From NCBI GenBank assembly GCA_029204225.1, contig CM055092.1, forward strand, positions 38,759,800 through 38,823,799: a DNA stretch of 64,000 nt. The letters run 5' to 3'. The stretch comes from Diphasiastrum complanatum. Its lineage: Eukaryota > Streptophyta > Lycopodiopsida > Lycopodiales > Lycopodiaceae. Below, piece after piece: positions 35,221 to 45,830 of the stretch (positions within the stretch are counted from its first letter, which is position 1; each line of letters starts with the position of its first letter). Position numbers and translations under genes: made by a program. Under the pieces are notes generated by a model. It was not told where the DNA came from, made no database searches, and saw only the letters and a list, made by a program, of their open reading frames with translations.

Positions 35221-36267
35221 TGTTGAAAATAAAAAATCATCTATCTTAACTTTAGGCTTGTCACAAAGTTTTTTCTATGTGAGTTTGTTGTTTCATATTG
35301 TAAATGCCAAATTTGGCCTAGAAGAAACTCGAGCTACATGGGTTCTTCAAGTCTAGTTGGTAGTATACAACTTGCATATAGAATGTAGACTTAGAAATGT
35401 CAATAATATGCTTGTAGAAACTCGTGGCATATCACATGCAATGGTTGTAAGTGATCCAAACATGATGACCAAAAAAAAGAGAAATGACTTGAAGACCTAT
35501 TTTTTTAAAATTATTAATTTTTTTTAAAAAGTATCCAAATTCAAAATGCTTCAAAATATATTGTAATGGTAAAAAAATGTTGTATTTTGCAAGGAAATAA
35601 TTTAAGCTACAAAAATTTGGTCAATAGATTTTTTATAAATAACTTAAATTAGCTTATACTAAATAATAATACTATTTAAAATAAAATCATTAGATACACA
35701 ACCACTAAAATACCTAAAAACTATTTTTTGCTTACTAAAAACAAAAGTTATAGTTTGTTTATTCTAGAATTTTAAAAGTTTTCTAAATTACAATTCTTGT
35801 ATTGAAAAAGATATTTTTAAAATTATGTTAAAAACCTAAATCAATATTTTTTAAAATTTTAAATTTTTGAAAATCTTTACTTACACTCACGTAAGTTTAT
35901 TGAATATCTAAACATTAAATAATTACAGATAAAATTACTTTGCAATAATCGAGATTAAACTATTTGTGATAATACCCTGAAAAAATATAATTTTTTTTGT
36001 CATTTCTTATAATTTTTGACAGTATTATTTTTACAAAAAATATTATAAAAATACATCTAAAATTAAAATACTGTAAACTTGAAAAATCATTACAATTTTA
36101 ATTTTTTGGTAATAATTATCAATGTTAGAATTTCTAAAATATTTTAAGTTTTAAATTTAAATCGTTAAAAAATAAATTTAAAAATATTAAATCAATAAGA
36201 AAGAATTCAAAACACAATACATCAAAAAATATAAACACAATTATTTTTTAAAACAAAAGAGAATTAT
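35221..36267. other. Very AT-rich non-coding stretch
   Basis: After a TGTTGAAAAT start (perhaps the first bases of a family-C 3' LTR) the sequence becomes extremely A/T-rich from about 35,500, with long A and T runs. No ORF seen. It borders the 3' end of the methyltransferase pseudogene. Confidence 0.6.
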
Positions 36268-38796
36268 TTATTTCCAAAAATCATTGATGTCATTTACATG
36301 TTTTTCTTTTGTTTTTTCTTGAGTAGCCAGTGTACTATCAAGTGACACCTCTTCTACAATTTCCTCGACTACAATTACTACATTGTAATCTTGAACCAAG
36401 ACATCAACAAATTCTCTTGTGTCGCCTACTTTTTCGCTAGAAGAAGGCTGAGGTTCTTTGGAAAAGAGAATTATTGTATCCTCGCTGTCCAAACTCTTTC
36501 CCACCTCAGATAATTCATCTGGCAAAATTGAAAGAGATTTCATTCTCATTTTTATAAAATCAACTAAATTAGTATCTAAATCTACTGCAGCAACATGTCT
36601 GCCTTTCTGAACAGCACATGCGCTCGTAGTGCCGCTACCGCTAAATAAATCTAAAACCCAATCAGCTTTAAATGATTAATTAATTGTTGTGGCTTTTGGT
36701 AGGGACAAGCCACGGAACCCGTCATTGGATTTTTTAATTTCTTTGTCACAATTGGATACTGGAACAAGTTTCCAAAACTTGTCAGTCCAGAAGTGTTATA
36801 ATACAGCATCGAGCATTTGTCATCCAAAGAATAATAACCGATGGTTACGTATTCTATTTCATTGCAAAGTTGAGCTCCTCCCAAGTTCCTGACATTGGGC
36901 TTGTACCTAACATGGAACATTACATGTAAAATCAGTTTAAAATTTTAATTTTAAAATAAAAAATTTAAAATAAAATTATGAATTAAATTACGAATTGATA
37001 ATTCAGGAACTTAAAAACTTACCACACAGCTTTCTCAATTCTCGCATTACAGAAAGTTAGTAGAGCTTTATGTACTGATGCTGACCGCCAAGAAGAATGA
37101 AAAATAACAACTCTCCAAATTGGAGAAGTTGTGACTTCAAGAAAGCCCTACATAAAACTATGGGTTTTATTAAATTTGAAAGGAGTATCATCATTTAATG
37201 ATTCTTTCATCTAAATTCCATATAGTATACCGATGATGCACTGTATAAGGCCTTTTTCTTAAAATTTTTGAAATTTCTCTGCAATCGCCCTCCTCAACAA
37301 AGTAAAAACATCGTTGATCATCGACACTTTTGGGAAGGTAGGTCTCTAATGGATCGTTGTCCGCAACAATCTCTCCTTGTCTCTTTTTTCTGATTTTGCC
37401 TTCAGAATATGTCTCTTGAATTGGTCTGGAAGGACTTTGTTTTTTTTGGTCTTCGGGAGACTGAAAAAAAAAAACTATGCTTAGCATGGGAGACAAAAAA
37501 TATTAAATAGAATAGGAGACTTAACTTATCCAAAAAAAAAAATTAAATAAAGAAAAAACTATGTTTAGCATAGGAGACATAGAATATAGAAAAGAAACAA
37601 TTAATAAGCACCTATGCTAAGCATGAGTGAAATAAATACCATGTCTCTAAACAATATAAAAAATGGAATCAAGACTTGATTTTGGCTGTTCAGAGAATAA
37701 AGCCTTTCGCACTCATCGAAATCTTAATAGTTTAACCCTATCACAAGGGCTTCTTGAACTTTCATAAATACTTTGTGCTTGCATTTAAAAAATATAATTG
37801 TTAAAAATCCAACCAAATTATGAAAATCATTTTATTAAAAAAGGTAACATGAAAATAAATATTTGAATTATGATTGTTACCTCTAAAATTCTTTTTCCAT
37901 TTCTGCCAGGGAAAGTTGACCATTGGCAACTCTTGAAAGAACACTTATCATTAGTTTTGAAGAGCTAATCTCTTGCATATTCTTCCACTCTGATATTCCC
38001 ATTTCAGTAGGGATTGGCTTCAGAATTTGAGTGCTCACAACTTTTTTTTTAGACTTTGAGGCATCCTGAGCAAGTTGGCTTTTTATTTGAAAAGTTTTTC
38101 ACTTATCAAAAAAATTTTCAACAAGGGTCCACATCCGAAATAAAAAAAAAATTAATTGATAAAGAATCTAATCAATATCAAAATTGAGCTCAAAATTTTA
38201 GTCTGATAAAAACAATTTAAAAAGATTATAACATATATTACGACCAGAGCATTCCATGACGAGCATAACCAACAAATTACCTGGCCACTGTGAAAAACAA
38301 GTTGAAAAAAATCATCGTATTTAGTAAGGTTCTGAGTAAGATTTTTCGAATAAAAAGACAAGCCTGTCTCTTGAGCACATAGTGTTTTCAGCTAGTTGAT
38401 TCACATCTCCTGCTTTGGAGACTCTCATGTATTCTTTGTGAAAAAAATGAATTCTTTGTATCACGATCATCTTCATCCAGTAGTCCTGATCAATATTGTG
38501 GTCCCAAGCGAATAATTTTGCTTCTTCCACTGTCAGGCCAACAAATGCAATGGCACTCACAGTTCGAAATCTTGGGATATGCGGATAATCTTGAGATAAT
38601 TGTTTTCGAGATTGTAAACTGTGTATTCCCCCAAGAACAGAAAATGATATGAATCTAATAAAAAAAAATCAAAATTTGCAACATCGTTGCATTCGTTGGG
38701 ATCAACCAAAACAACAAAGGGAGTAACTATGGCCTGTGTATAATGATCTTTAGATTTTATTTTTAAATTATGTGTATGTGTTTCATTAGGCTCTGT
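36268..38796 (-). pseudogene. ParB-like domain plus DNA methylase N-4/N-6-type methyltransferase, spliced, decayed
   Basis: Minus strand. N-terminal part (about 38,740-38,400): FVVLVDPNE, then in a second frame FSVLGGIHSLQSRKQL and AFVGLTVEEAKLFAWDHN, the GG-x-HS ... L ... v.f.Glt.eEA..la..hN pattern of ParB-like (ParB/Srx) folds. The middle part (38,100-37,880) has MGISEWKNMQEIS. Then comes an exon 37,463-37,190 after a T-rich CAG acceptor. Next is TTSPIWRVVIFHSSWRSA (about 37,130, a possible motif IV with TSPP changed to TSPI). A donor GTAAGT (about 37,022) and an acceptor TTAG (about 36,909) bound a 110-bp intron. After that come KPNVRNLGGAQLCNEIEYV, then NPMTGSVACPYQKPQQLINH and, one base out of frame, WVLDLFSGSGTTSACA (36,662-36,615), a textbook motif I (FxGxGTT) followed by GRHVAAVDLD. 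Motif IV before motif I fits the permuted (beta-type) amino-methyltransferases. Frameshifts and stops make it inactive. Domain names are recalled family patterns; whether it methylated adenine or cytosine cannot be told. Confidence 0.66.
37474..37630. other. Palindromic motif CTATGCTAAGCATAG, cluster 2
   Basis: Three near-copies in an intron of the methyltransferase pseudogene: CTATGCTTAGCATGG (37,474), CTATGTTTAGCATAG (about 37,560) and CTATGCTAAGCATGA (about 37,612), the first two followed by AGAC. See cluster 1 at 17,997. Confidence 0.5.
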
Positions 38797-39150
38797 TGAT
38801 GGCTTTGGTGTTGGATCTGTTCTGGACATAACAGGCTGTGACAATAGCTTCTGCCCAGAACTTCGTAGGTAGGTGTGCTTGATGTAGCATGGATCTGGCT
38901 GAGTTGAAAAGAATTTGATTCTTTATTCAATCTCGTTCTGTTGAGGTGAATACGAAATAGTGAACTATCTTTTGATGCCATGTTCATCAAGGAGTGCCTT
39001 CACTTTCCTAGATGTTTGTGTCTCGGCCATGGCCTTGAATCTCTTGAAGCATTCAAAGGCTTCAGATTTGTGCTTAATGAACATGACTGTAGACCACCTA
39101 GAATAATCATCTATGAAAGTGATAAAATAGACTGCATCTCCTAAGGATGG
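38797..39150 (-). pseudogene. Copia integrase fragment (family E)
   Basis: Reading from 39,150: DAVYFITFIDDYSRWSTVMF, KSEAFECFKRFKAMAE, KALLDEHGIKR, then in a shifted frame NQILFNSARSML, LPTKFWAEAIVTA and YVQNRS near 38,810. A typical copia integrase C-terminal core with a stop at about 38,920. It abuts the methyltransferase pseudogene on one side and the DUF7869-type fragment on the other, evidently an insertion or recombination scar. Confidence 0.75.
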
Positions 39151-39169
39151 ATAGATCAAGAAACAGTTG

Positions 39170-39887
39170 AAAGACAAAAGTTGGCCAAGCATCGAAAGAA
39201 TTGTTGGGAATGTCCACAAAAATATCTGGGACTTGTTATTGATGGCATGGATCAGAAGAAAACAATGTTGTCTCATTTTGTCAGAGTGCTCAAAAATTTG
39301 AACGAGGCAGATTTTATTCAGGGTCAGCTCGTTGGAGCACTTGTGTTTAATGGCACTTTGGAGTCCAAGGTTTTTTTTAATCATCCCAATGTTCGAAATG
39401 ATCCAAACTTGATGATCACCATTGTATATAAGATAATTTGTGAATTCAGTGAAAATCTTCCAGAAATACTTTATTTGTAGCTTGACAACACTATTAGGGA
39501 AAATAAAAATCAAACTGTTTTGGCATACTTGTCTATGCTAGTGGAAAAATGTTTTTTCAAAAAAGTAAAAATAGGATTTTTGTTGGTAGGACATACCCAT
39601 GATCAAATTGATCAAATGTTTTTTTGCTTTTCTAAGAGGTTGAGATGCAAGAAAGCATTTTTATTATTAGTGCTTCACAGCATTGTTGAGGAATCGTATG
39701 TGCCAAAGCCAAACGTGTCATTAATCAGACACACATATGATTTTCGTGATTATGTTAAGGCATCCAATGAAACAGAGCGATGCGTAGCTAATATTAATGA
39801 TATTAGCTTTCAGCATCAGTTTAAAATCAAATGTAATGAATCAGACATAATATTATTAAACTATTTTCAAATTCAGTTTCGTGGCTA
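39170..39887 (+). pseudogene. DUF7869-type transposase-like gene, truncated right-arm copy
   Basis: Inverted copy of about 16,490-15,775. Reads KHRKNCWECPQKYLGLVIDG, a stop where the left copy has Gln (LYL-stop-LDN), then ENKNQTVLAYL and, without the left copy's frameshift, VGHTHDQIDQMF. Cut at about 39,887 in front of a gypsy LTR piece and at 39,170 by copia integrase. The two copies repair each other's lesions, so both descend from an intact gene. Confidence 0.72.
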
Positions 39888-40140
39888 CCTCTCTGTGTTA
39901 TTCTCCCTTATCTCTGTTCTCCGCACTATTGAGTGTGAGTGATCATGAGTCTACTAGCAATCTCTAATGCCTTACATGAATTATTCTCTGATCAGATAGA
40001 CTCTCTAGCGCATTACAGTCGTTTGTTGTGTATCCGTAAATATGCTCTAGGGAACTGTCTTGAAATCATCTTATTCGTCTGTCGCGAATACTTTCTTTTT
40101 GGCACTCGAATAACGTCTACATTTGGTACAGTCTAGCACG
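39888..40140 (+). mobile_element. Ty3/gypsy LTR fragment
   Basis: Inverted match to about 11,920-11,690, the middle of the gypsy LTR. Joined directly to gag sequence at about 40,165, so the LTR end, PBS and start of gag are deleted here. Confidence 0.7.
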
Positions 40141-40164
40141 ATCATCGTGAATGTAAAGTATATC

Positions 40165-40940
40165 GAAGATCTTGCCCAAGAGGTACTTAATTTTTTCAGA
40201 ATGATGCGAGTACTAATTATGTTCAGGGTACTGTAGCATCAGCCCAGTAGGATGGACCAAAGTTCACACCAAGAAGACACAATCCTCCTGAATTTGTTGG
40301 ACCAACGATGAAGTCACAAACTGCAACTAAACCAGTGTGGGACAACTGTTACAACTGTGGAGAGCCAAGACATTTTTCACCTGACTGTCCTCAACCACAA
40401 AAGCCGATTGGTTATGTACCATTATGATCGAACTGTAGGGATCTAGGCCACAAGTATCCTGACTGCCCTCAGTCATAGAAGCCGCAACCTAAATATCAGT
40501 ATGTAGCAACACCAGCTGCTGCAGACTTGAAAGCAAAAGCTTCAACTGATGCTGTTGTGCAGAGGATTGATATAATTGAAGGAAAATTGGCAAAGACAGA
40601 AGACCAGTCCCGGCCAAGTGACATAGAGAAGATATTCAAAGTCACAACAAGAAACAAAGGCTCCTCGAAACCTAAACATAAATCTTCAACGAAGTGCAAA
40701 AACTCTTCGAAGAAGAAATCTTCGAGCAATTCAATGAATAAATCTACAACTAAAGATGATCTTAAAGATGACCCCGACTATGACTACAATGCTGCAAAAT
40801 TAGTTGCAAAAGACATCTCAGCAGAAGCGAAAGAAATTATCAACTCTGAACTTCAGTCAATTGATGTAGAGAAAGTGGTCACGTTCGAGGAAGGGGACGA
40901 TGAAGGGGCCAATCTTGAAATCAAAGACAAAGGACTATGA
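40165..40940 (+). pseudogene. Ty3/gypsy gag C-terminal part, right-arm copy
   Basis: Zinc knuckle CYNCGEP-HFSPDCPQP (about 40,345-40,400, a changed Gly) then a stop, GHKYPDCPQ, and an open 137-codon stretch (40,527-40,940) with VQRIDIIEGKLAKTEDQ, a Ser/Lys-rich region and EEGDDE. Better preserved than the left-arm copy. Confidence 0.75.
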
Positions 40941-41071
40941 CAAGGATGATTCTTCTTCATCCGTCTCCTATTGATGTGCAATGTTGCTTTGCTTGTTCTC
41001 TTGTGCCTTCTTCTTCTTGAGACATTATGATGCAAAATGCCATTTCTTGCCATAGGAAAAGCAATTGAACT

Positions 41072-42065
41072 TTAATTTGTCTTTCTTGCCCTTTGAGCTT
41101 GATGTTTCATCCTCTTATTTGGCCTCCTTTGGATGTTTCCTCTTGCCATTGGTCTTATTTTTTCCTTGAATGAGAAATTGGCTTTCTCATCACCATCCCA
41201 CAAAGACGATGAGTTCAATCTTGCTTTGGCGTGGAGCATCCTACACTCTTCAGCCACTAATACACTATGAAGTTTTTCTGTAGTTGGCAAGATGTCTTGG
41301 ATTGCAAAACTTTGGACCAAATTTGTGAAATCATTCCTAGACCATAGGGTTATTTGAAAAAGCTCTCCATCATGAATCTTCTCTCCAATGGAAGCTAACT
41401 CCCTATTAAGAGACTCGATTCTAAGAACATAGTCTTGTGCACTCTCCTCACTTCGTCTCATGCTTTGCAAGATTTGGTTTCTAAGCATGAGGACTCTATA
41501 AGTGTTGCTTGATTCATAGATTGATTTCAAAGAATCCCAAGCCCATTATCACTTGATGATACTTATCTCAAAAGATCATTACTTACATTCATCTTCACAC
41601 TATGAAGATCTTTTCTTGTATTAACTAGCTCTTGTGCACCAAGAGGTTCATCTTCACTCGAATCAAGAATTAATAAAGGTATTGGAGCACCATTAATGAC
41701 TCCATCCTAATCTTTCAAATGGCATAATTTCTAGAGTTCAATCCCTCACTAGCTTCTCGAAGATAAGCTCTAATAGATACCATCTTACTAGTGATTTCTA
41801 CAAATAAGAAATTGATTTGATTGATTCTAGAATCTCCCAAAGGTGCCTCTTGTAGTTATTCACTCAAATTAGATTTCTAGCACTCCCTCACAAAGTTGAA
41901 ATGAATAGATAAGTTGCAATCTACGTACAATCAAATCAAGCCAATCTTGGCTACTTTTGAACAAAAAAATGACTCAATCTCCTTCACACTACTTGATGTA
42001 CTTTCAAGACCTATAAATAACTTTTAAAGGACTTGATTTCATCCTTGATTAATTAAATCTCATGA
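41072..42065 (-). pseudogene. Copia gag and leader, right-arm copy
   Basis: 152 codons open from 41,530 to 41,072, covering both halves of gag without the frameshift seen at 8,996 and 23,530. Leader sequence continues to about 42,065, where it joins the MTPSL 3' flank (the PBS and LTR are deleted). Reads WSRNDFTNLVQSFA where the others have WSRG-stop. Confidence 0.8.
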
Positions 42066-42265
42066 ACCAAAGTCAAATCTAATTAATGGCACTCAGTAAA
42101 CGAGCACATTATATGAAGCTGCAATACCAATATCTACTAAACAATGCTCTACTGTAACATTGTTACTTGGATGAGTGAAATATAGCAACTAACAATTAGT
42201 TGTCCAGTGACCTTAGTCTGGATCGTAAATCATACTTATTTTTATTATGATGCTGAAATTGATGT

Positions 42266-43848
42266 TCACTTGAAGAGCAGACTCCTGTTGTGCCATGCAT
42301 GAGTTGCTCCAATGCAGCGCCTGCTCGCTTCGATGTATCTACAAACTGTATGTCGATGTTCCTCCACTGCAGTCGTCGCCTTGAGCAGCTCCTCTGCCAC
42401 AGCCTCCAACTCGCTGCATTGAGCACGCAACATTTCGGTTACAACCTGCGCAGCTCTTTGGTATGAAAACGGAAGATAATGGCTGAGCAGAAACACAAGG
42501 TTGTGAACATCTCCTTTGACCAGGCATTCCTGCATACGCACATGGCAGCTCATTCAAATTTCAACACCGAGTAATTGTCAATCAGTGGGTACAGGAATCA
42601 AGCGTGATGATTATTTTTTAAGCTTTACCTTTTTGAAAGACCAAAGATCGTTGTGCCATGATAGTATGTCACGGAATATATTCATCATTGTTTGCATTTG
42701 AGGACTGCTGAAGATTTCTTCCGGTATAAGTACGCCATCGTTAAATTCTACGAATATCTGAAGCCCAGCATTAAGGTTAATCATGATAGATAAGACAACA
42801 CATCAAGCTAAGAAATAGCCTTTTCAGAACCTAGAAGATACTGTTTGATTGAGAAGTTTGAAATTTTAGGAAATAGGCTGACTGCACCGATCCTCGGATT
42901 ATAGAATCTCATGGTTACTACTGAGTATCTTGCGTAAATTCATGAAACATATACGTAAAATCCAATGAATAGTCAGCAATGGCTTACGTACCAGACAGCA
43001 TGCGCTTGCTCCAGCGTCTCTCCGAATCAGGACATATTCATTTCTCTGTTTTGGATCTGAATGAGACTGGCTATCAGGAACTTTTGATAGAACCGGGCTA
43101 GTCGAAGGCAAGAGTCGCGGTGCATTGATGCTACGGCTGCAACCCAAAAGTCACGAAAACAGGAGCCTATTGGGGGTAGTTTCCCAGCGTCAACTGTCAG
43201 AATCAGAAAAATCAACACGATCAGTCAACTTAACGCAACCAAGGATGGCAGATATATGTGCCTGCATACATGTGCATCTTCTCGGAAATTCTCCTAAAGA
43301 ACACTAGATAGAAAACAAGTCGTTGGGCTTACTTTCGCAGGGATTAGGATGGCTATCTTTGACGTTGTATGGCTCGTCAGGGAAGAGATTTTCAATAGTT
43401 TCACGCCAATCAGTTGAAAAAGTATCTAAAATCTCCGTTACTGATTGAATTTTAGGAAAAGTTGAAGAGAAACGGTCGTCTCCCAAGGTCTTTCAAGTTT
43501 AGTGTCGTCCATTATCTCGTCAACCACATACGTAACTATCAAGAACTTAGAGAACAATTCCAACCTCTCTGCTGAAGTGTCTGGAAACATTCGAGCTGCA
43601 AATTCTGGACTATGCAGTAGTTTTGTAAACTTGTCAGGGTCGAAGACCTTGTCCACAGAATGATAGAGAAGCCATTCGCGAATTGTTTTGCAAGTTTCCG
43701 CCTCCATAGAGTGGACTCTCACGGGGTAGGGTGGAATAAATTCTGGAATCGTGAAGGAGTTCATAATTGTCATTCCAGCATCACTTATATCTTGTCCTGC
43801 ACTGTCCTGTAGTGAATTCGTATGCCAAAGATTATATTGATAGGGCAT
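42266..43848 (-). pseudogene. Microbial-type terpene synthase-like gene (MTPSL), copy 2, broken
   Basis: Exons on the minus strand: 43,848-43,333, 43,192-42,992, 42,757-42,629 and 42,529-42,266, all with GT/AG borders. Exon 1 is free of the SINE and of copy 1's frameshift and reads TYVVDEIMDDTKLERPWETT. Exon 2 keeps RRDAGASACCL and the donor GTACGTAAG. Exons 3-4 give IFVEFNDGVL, NDLWSFKKE and the conserved C-terminus. Lesions: a 28-bp deletion in exon 1 (near 43,466) and about 21 bp lost in exon 2 (near 43,041, removing the equivalent of NGVIPSR). Both shift the frame. An open upstream extension to 44,001 has no similarity to synthases, so the conserved ATG at 43,848 is preferred. Catalyses, in intact relatives, metal-dependent cyclisation of prenyl diphosphates. 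Confidence 0.82.
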
Positions 43849-43913
43849 GATAGCATGCGCGACTATGCTCTTATACACAAAGATACATTGGCTGCAAGAA
43901 TAGATAGCAGTAC

Positions 43914-44145
43914 TACAACCACAATGACCAGCAATATAGTGATCGTGAATATTGTGAATACTGATCGTCAACATTGTGCAAAGTAAAATGGACAATGTCA
44001 ATTAGTCCTTGTAAATCAAAGCAAATATCGAATTAAACAAGATTATCATTATAGTCAATTCAACTGTCAAGTTTCTATTATTTTCTTCTTAACTTGAGAA
44101 GCATAGTATCTAAGCTTCTTTTACAACCACAATGACCAGCAATAT
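43914..44145. repeat. 24-bp direct repeat flanking 184 bp
   Basis: Identical 24-bp sequences (containing ACAACCACAATGACC) at 43,914-43,937 and 44,122-44,145. The left arm retains one near 1,396-1,419. It marks the join between Helitron-related sequence and the MTPSL 5' flank. Confidence 0.75.
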
Positions 44146-44149
44146 TTGC

Positions 44150-45830
44150 ACAAATGGCTATGGACCAAGAGACTATAGAGATCCTGAATTTTTTTTTGTT
44201 TATGAAGTCAATCATAACATTTTCAACGTCTTTTCATTTCTATTGAATCATCATATTCCATCAAACAACATTTGAACAAATGTTGTGCAACGCATTTTGT
44301 TAAGTTTAAGAGAAAATAATTGTGATACTACAATTTGGAAAGAACTGTACAAAAACATTTCAATTTTTAAAATCCAATATGAGCAAATCACATCATTCGA
44401 AACATACATAAAACTTATTACCAACAACGACAATCAATTGCCAATACAATGTGAGCTTTTGTTTGTTTTGGTTTTGCAAATGCATGAATTATAAGTTAGT
44501 AGTATATCACTGTGACACTGATTCAGCAACAACAATTCAAGAAATTGTGACATGCATCAATCCAATTGGAGCAACAAAAATCATCATTACACAAGCAAAT
44601 ATTGACAACAAAGCAAAAGTATATTCTTGAAAAGAATCAAGAACAACCATAGAACCGTGTATCTCATCAAACAACAAAAAATGAGAACAACCATAGAACC
44701 GCCTATCTCATCAAACAACAAAAAATGAAAGCGATACAAATGGACAGAAACAATGAAACAAAATCTACACTCTCTAGTAAATCAATTTCGCTACTTGTAA
44801 CAAATGCCAATTGTTAACAAATTTAAGCAAGTCCATCAAGACTCACAACTATCAAACAACAACATTATTTAGTACTTGAGAAAGTACATAAAAACAAATG
44901 AATATCATCAACTATTAAACGAAGTGAAACACACTATAATGAATCCACTGAGCAATTTTAGTGAGCAAAAAATGTTTGTTGAAGATTTCATACAAAAACG
45001 TGGAGGAAATTTTAAAAAAATTGCAAAGTACACAGAAAGAATTGACGATTCTCCTAAAACAAGATGCGTTTGTTTTGATAGAGAGATCAATCAATTACTT
45101 AGAAAAAATAAATTATTTGACAAAAAACGAATAACCGACATCCATGTACAAAAAATATGCAAATCTTGCAAAGCTACAATATCAAAAGAAATGTTGCCTG
45201 AATATGCATCACCAATGAAGTATTCCACCAATAAGGCATTGACCAAAGTAAATAAACTCAATGACTTAGAAGAACGCTTAGTATCACCAAGGATTGCATT
45301 CTCACAATTAAGAGATATCTCATTTGAAGGACAACTAGCCATTATCCACAATTTCACAACTGCCCAAAAAGTGATTATGAAAATTATTACAAAGCAATCG
45401 CTTCATGCGAGGGCCAAAATCCAATAGAATTGTATCAAGATACTTGTAGTGAAGAACTAGACTTTCCAACATTGTTTTATGGCCACAAAAGAAAGATGGT
45501 GATGAGCAACTAGCTCCCATAACAAAAAATTGTTGAATGGGAAGTCTTACATTACAAACACAAATTTTTCCAACACATATCCAGCATCTTCTACAAAGCA
45601 ATCAAAATATTGATACATCAAACACTATCATCGATATTGATAGGCTTGCAAAAACGTGCAGTGAAATACCATCCCACATTGAGTGCAGTAATTGTTTCTC
45701 AAGACACAAACATAGAATAAATATTGCATTCAAAAATAGGATATCAAGACTTTTCAGACATTCGAACGTCTCCATATTACAAACAACACCTTAAACCGAA
45801 CGTGTTTGCAATGATGCGTCAACTCGGCTA
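44150..45830 (+). mobile_element. Helitron remnant, right copy, reaching the helicase-like domain
   Basis: Plus-strand inverted copy of the window's first 1.4 kb plus about 200 bp more. Order: OTU-like stretch (44,160-44,520), 44-bp tandem dimer (about 44,645-44,735), DUF6570-like region (44,876-45,427), then a frame-broken stretch to DIRTSPYYKQHLKPN and NVFAMMRQLG (45,757-45,827), the conserved start of the Helitron helicase-like (Rep) domain. A stop follows and similarity ends. This continuation is the main evidence that the block is a Helitron. Confidence 0.75.
44876..45427 (+). pseudogene. Helitron protein N-terminal region (DUF6570-like), right copy
   Basis: 183 codons open. Motifs as in the left copy: REINQLLRKNK, ICKSCKATISKEMLPEYASP, LEERLVSPRIAFSQLRD. 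Ends at a TAG that is shared with the left copy, so the lesion predates the arm duplication. Confidence 0.72.

Noticed and set aside
35211-35260. 3' LTR of the element starting at 30,937
   Set aside because: The sequence after the polypurine tract does not match the 5' LTR; only a start of another family's LTR can be argued.
36268-39887. One element encoding both the methyltransferase and the DUF7869-type protein
   Set aside because: Tempting because of proximity and the shared palindrome, but a copia integrase fragment lies between them and they are on opposite strands, and the left-arm DUF7869-type gene has no methyltransferase beside it. Kept only as a hypothesis.
43849-44001. N-terminal extension of MTPSL copy 2
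   Set aside because: Open frame upstream of the conserved ATG, but the sequence is related to the Helitron-side spacer and is not conserved in copy 1.
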